Assembly: GCA_021823825.1 (NCBI GenBank) | Contig: JAKANJ010000047.1 | Location: 1-5,011, forward strand | Length of the DNA stretch: 5,011 bases | Direction of reading: 5' to 3' | From: a bacterium | GTDB taxonomy: Bacteria; Patescibacteriota; Minisyncoccia; Phycocordibacterales; UBA1550 | Part shown: positions 4,549 through 5,011 of the stretch, piece after piece | Numbering within the stretch: position 1 is the stretch's first letter | Layout of the letters: every line of letters starts with the position of its first letter | Notes under the pieces: model-generated | Databases searched by the model: none | What the model was told of the DNA's origin: nothing | The model's input: only the letters and a program-made list of their open reading frames with translations | Program-made: the position numbers and the translations under genes

Positions 4549-5011
4549 ATGTTTAAAAGGAAACGACAACTTTCAGACAAGCATCTAAAGCAATTATCGC
4601 GGGAAATAGACCCAGATGAGATTTTTCTTGATGCAAAAAATTTGCCAGGATTTGATAAAGATCAGTTTGAGGGGCGTATTGAAAAACCGATTAGTCGAGT
4701 TGCCGTCTTGGGTTTATTCCTCGTTTTCCTTCTCATTCAAGTTGTTTTCCTGAGTAGAACTGCGTACTTACAAATTGCAAACGGGAGCGCTTTTTTGGCA
4801 AAAAGCGAAAATAACCGTTTAAACAATACGCCTATTTTTGCAATGCGCGGGGTTATCTATGACAGGAACAAAGTTCCTTTGGCTTGGAATTCGTATGACG
4901 ATGCTGCAGCAAAGACAGCCCTCATCATTTCTGGCACAGGAACATCGACGCAAATGATGCCGTTTCCTCATCGGTCATATATTGCGGCACCGGGATTTGG
5001 GCACTTGCTTG
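4549..5011 (+). CDS. mrdA: Penicillin-binding protein 2, class B transpeptidase (N-terminal part, cut by window end)
   Basis: PBP2 cross-links peptidoglycan during lateral-wall growth, with RodA as the glycosyltransferase partner. The 154 visible residues show a charged cytoplasmic tail of about 49 residues, a single membrane helix (about 51-69), then ENNRLNNTPIFAMRGVIYDRN (87-107) with the RGxIYDRN signature of the class B pedestal domain and LAWN (111-114). RSYIAAPGFGHLL (142-154) matches the family stretch that normally reads on into GYVG. The catalytic SxxK, SxN and KTG motifs lie beyond the window. The cytoplasmic tail is longer than in E. coli PBP2 and acid/base rich. The gene follows the MreD-like gene by 83 nt and probably has its own promoter in that gap. 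No Shine-Dalgarno site is apparent. Confidence 0.93.
   Translation, partial: MFKRKRQLSDKHLKQLSREIDPDEIFLDAKNLPGFDKDQFEGRIEKPISRVAVLGLFLVFLLIQVVFLSRTAYLQIANGSAFLAKSENNRLNNTPIFAMRGVIYDRNKVPLAWNSYDDAAAKTALIISGTGTSTQMMPFPHRSYIAAPGFGHLL

Noticed and set aside
4788..4807. CGCTTTTT/AAAAAGCG hairpin in the PBP2 gene
   Set aside because: Eight-base arms with an A/T-rich core are expected by chance in a window of this size.

Overview
The window looks like the chromosome of a Patescibacteria/CPR bacterium, probably of the Parcubacteria group. This is inferred from several traits: a short prolyl-tRNA synthetase with no editing insertion, placed directly against an mre cell-shape cluster; very tight gene spacing; a much reduced MreD-like protein; and near-absence of Shine-Dalgarno sequences in the main operon. 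TGG encodes Trp and TGA acts as a stop, so nothing suggests a recoded UGA.

Left part (1-1060): a few codons of a plus-strand reading frame appear to end at 50, followed by a bidirectional terminator. Two small minus-strand genes (88-453 and 589-969) then lie head to tail. Their products are paralogues, with one N-terminal membrane helix and a small domain carrying a CxHP...CFHxK signature. Each gene is a self-contained unit with its own TTGACA-type promoter, a ~46-52 nt leader, a strong AGGAG ribosome site and an intrinsic terminator. The two leaders share AGATGTA-N13-CTTACAA at identical spacing. Both can fold the same 5' hairpin, with one covarying pair and one wobble-compatible change. I do not recognise the protein family, and this pair is the most interesting part of the window.

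Right part (1062-5011, plus strand): proS, mreB, mreC, a mini mreD-like gene and the start of a class B transpeptidase PBP2 (mrdA). MreB filaments, MreC, MreD and PBP2 belong to the elongasome that directs lateral-wall peptidoglycan synthesis. The proS promoter and a second probable promoter before mrdA place transcription starts at or next to the ATG, so both messages look leaderless. mreC contains two perfect inverted repeats able to form stable mRNA hairpins.

No gene-free stretch exceeds about 150 bases. No tRNA, rRNA, CRISPR array or insertion sequence was seen.
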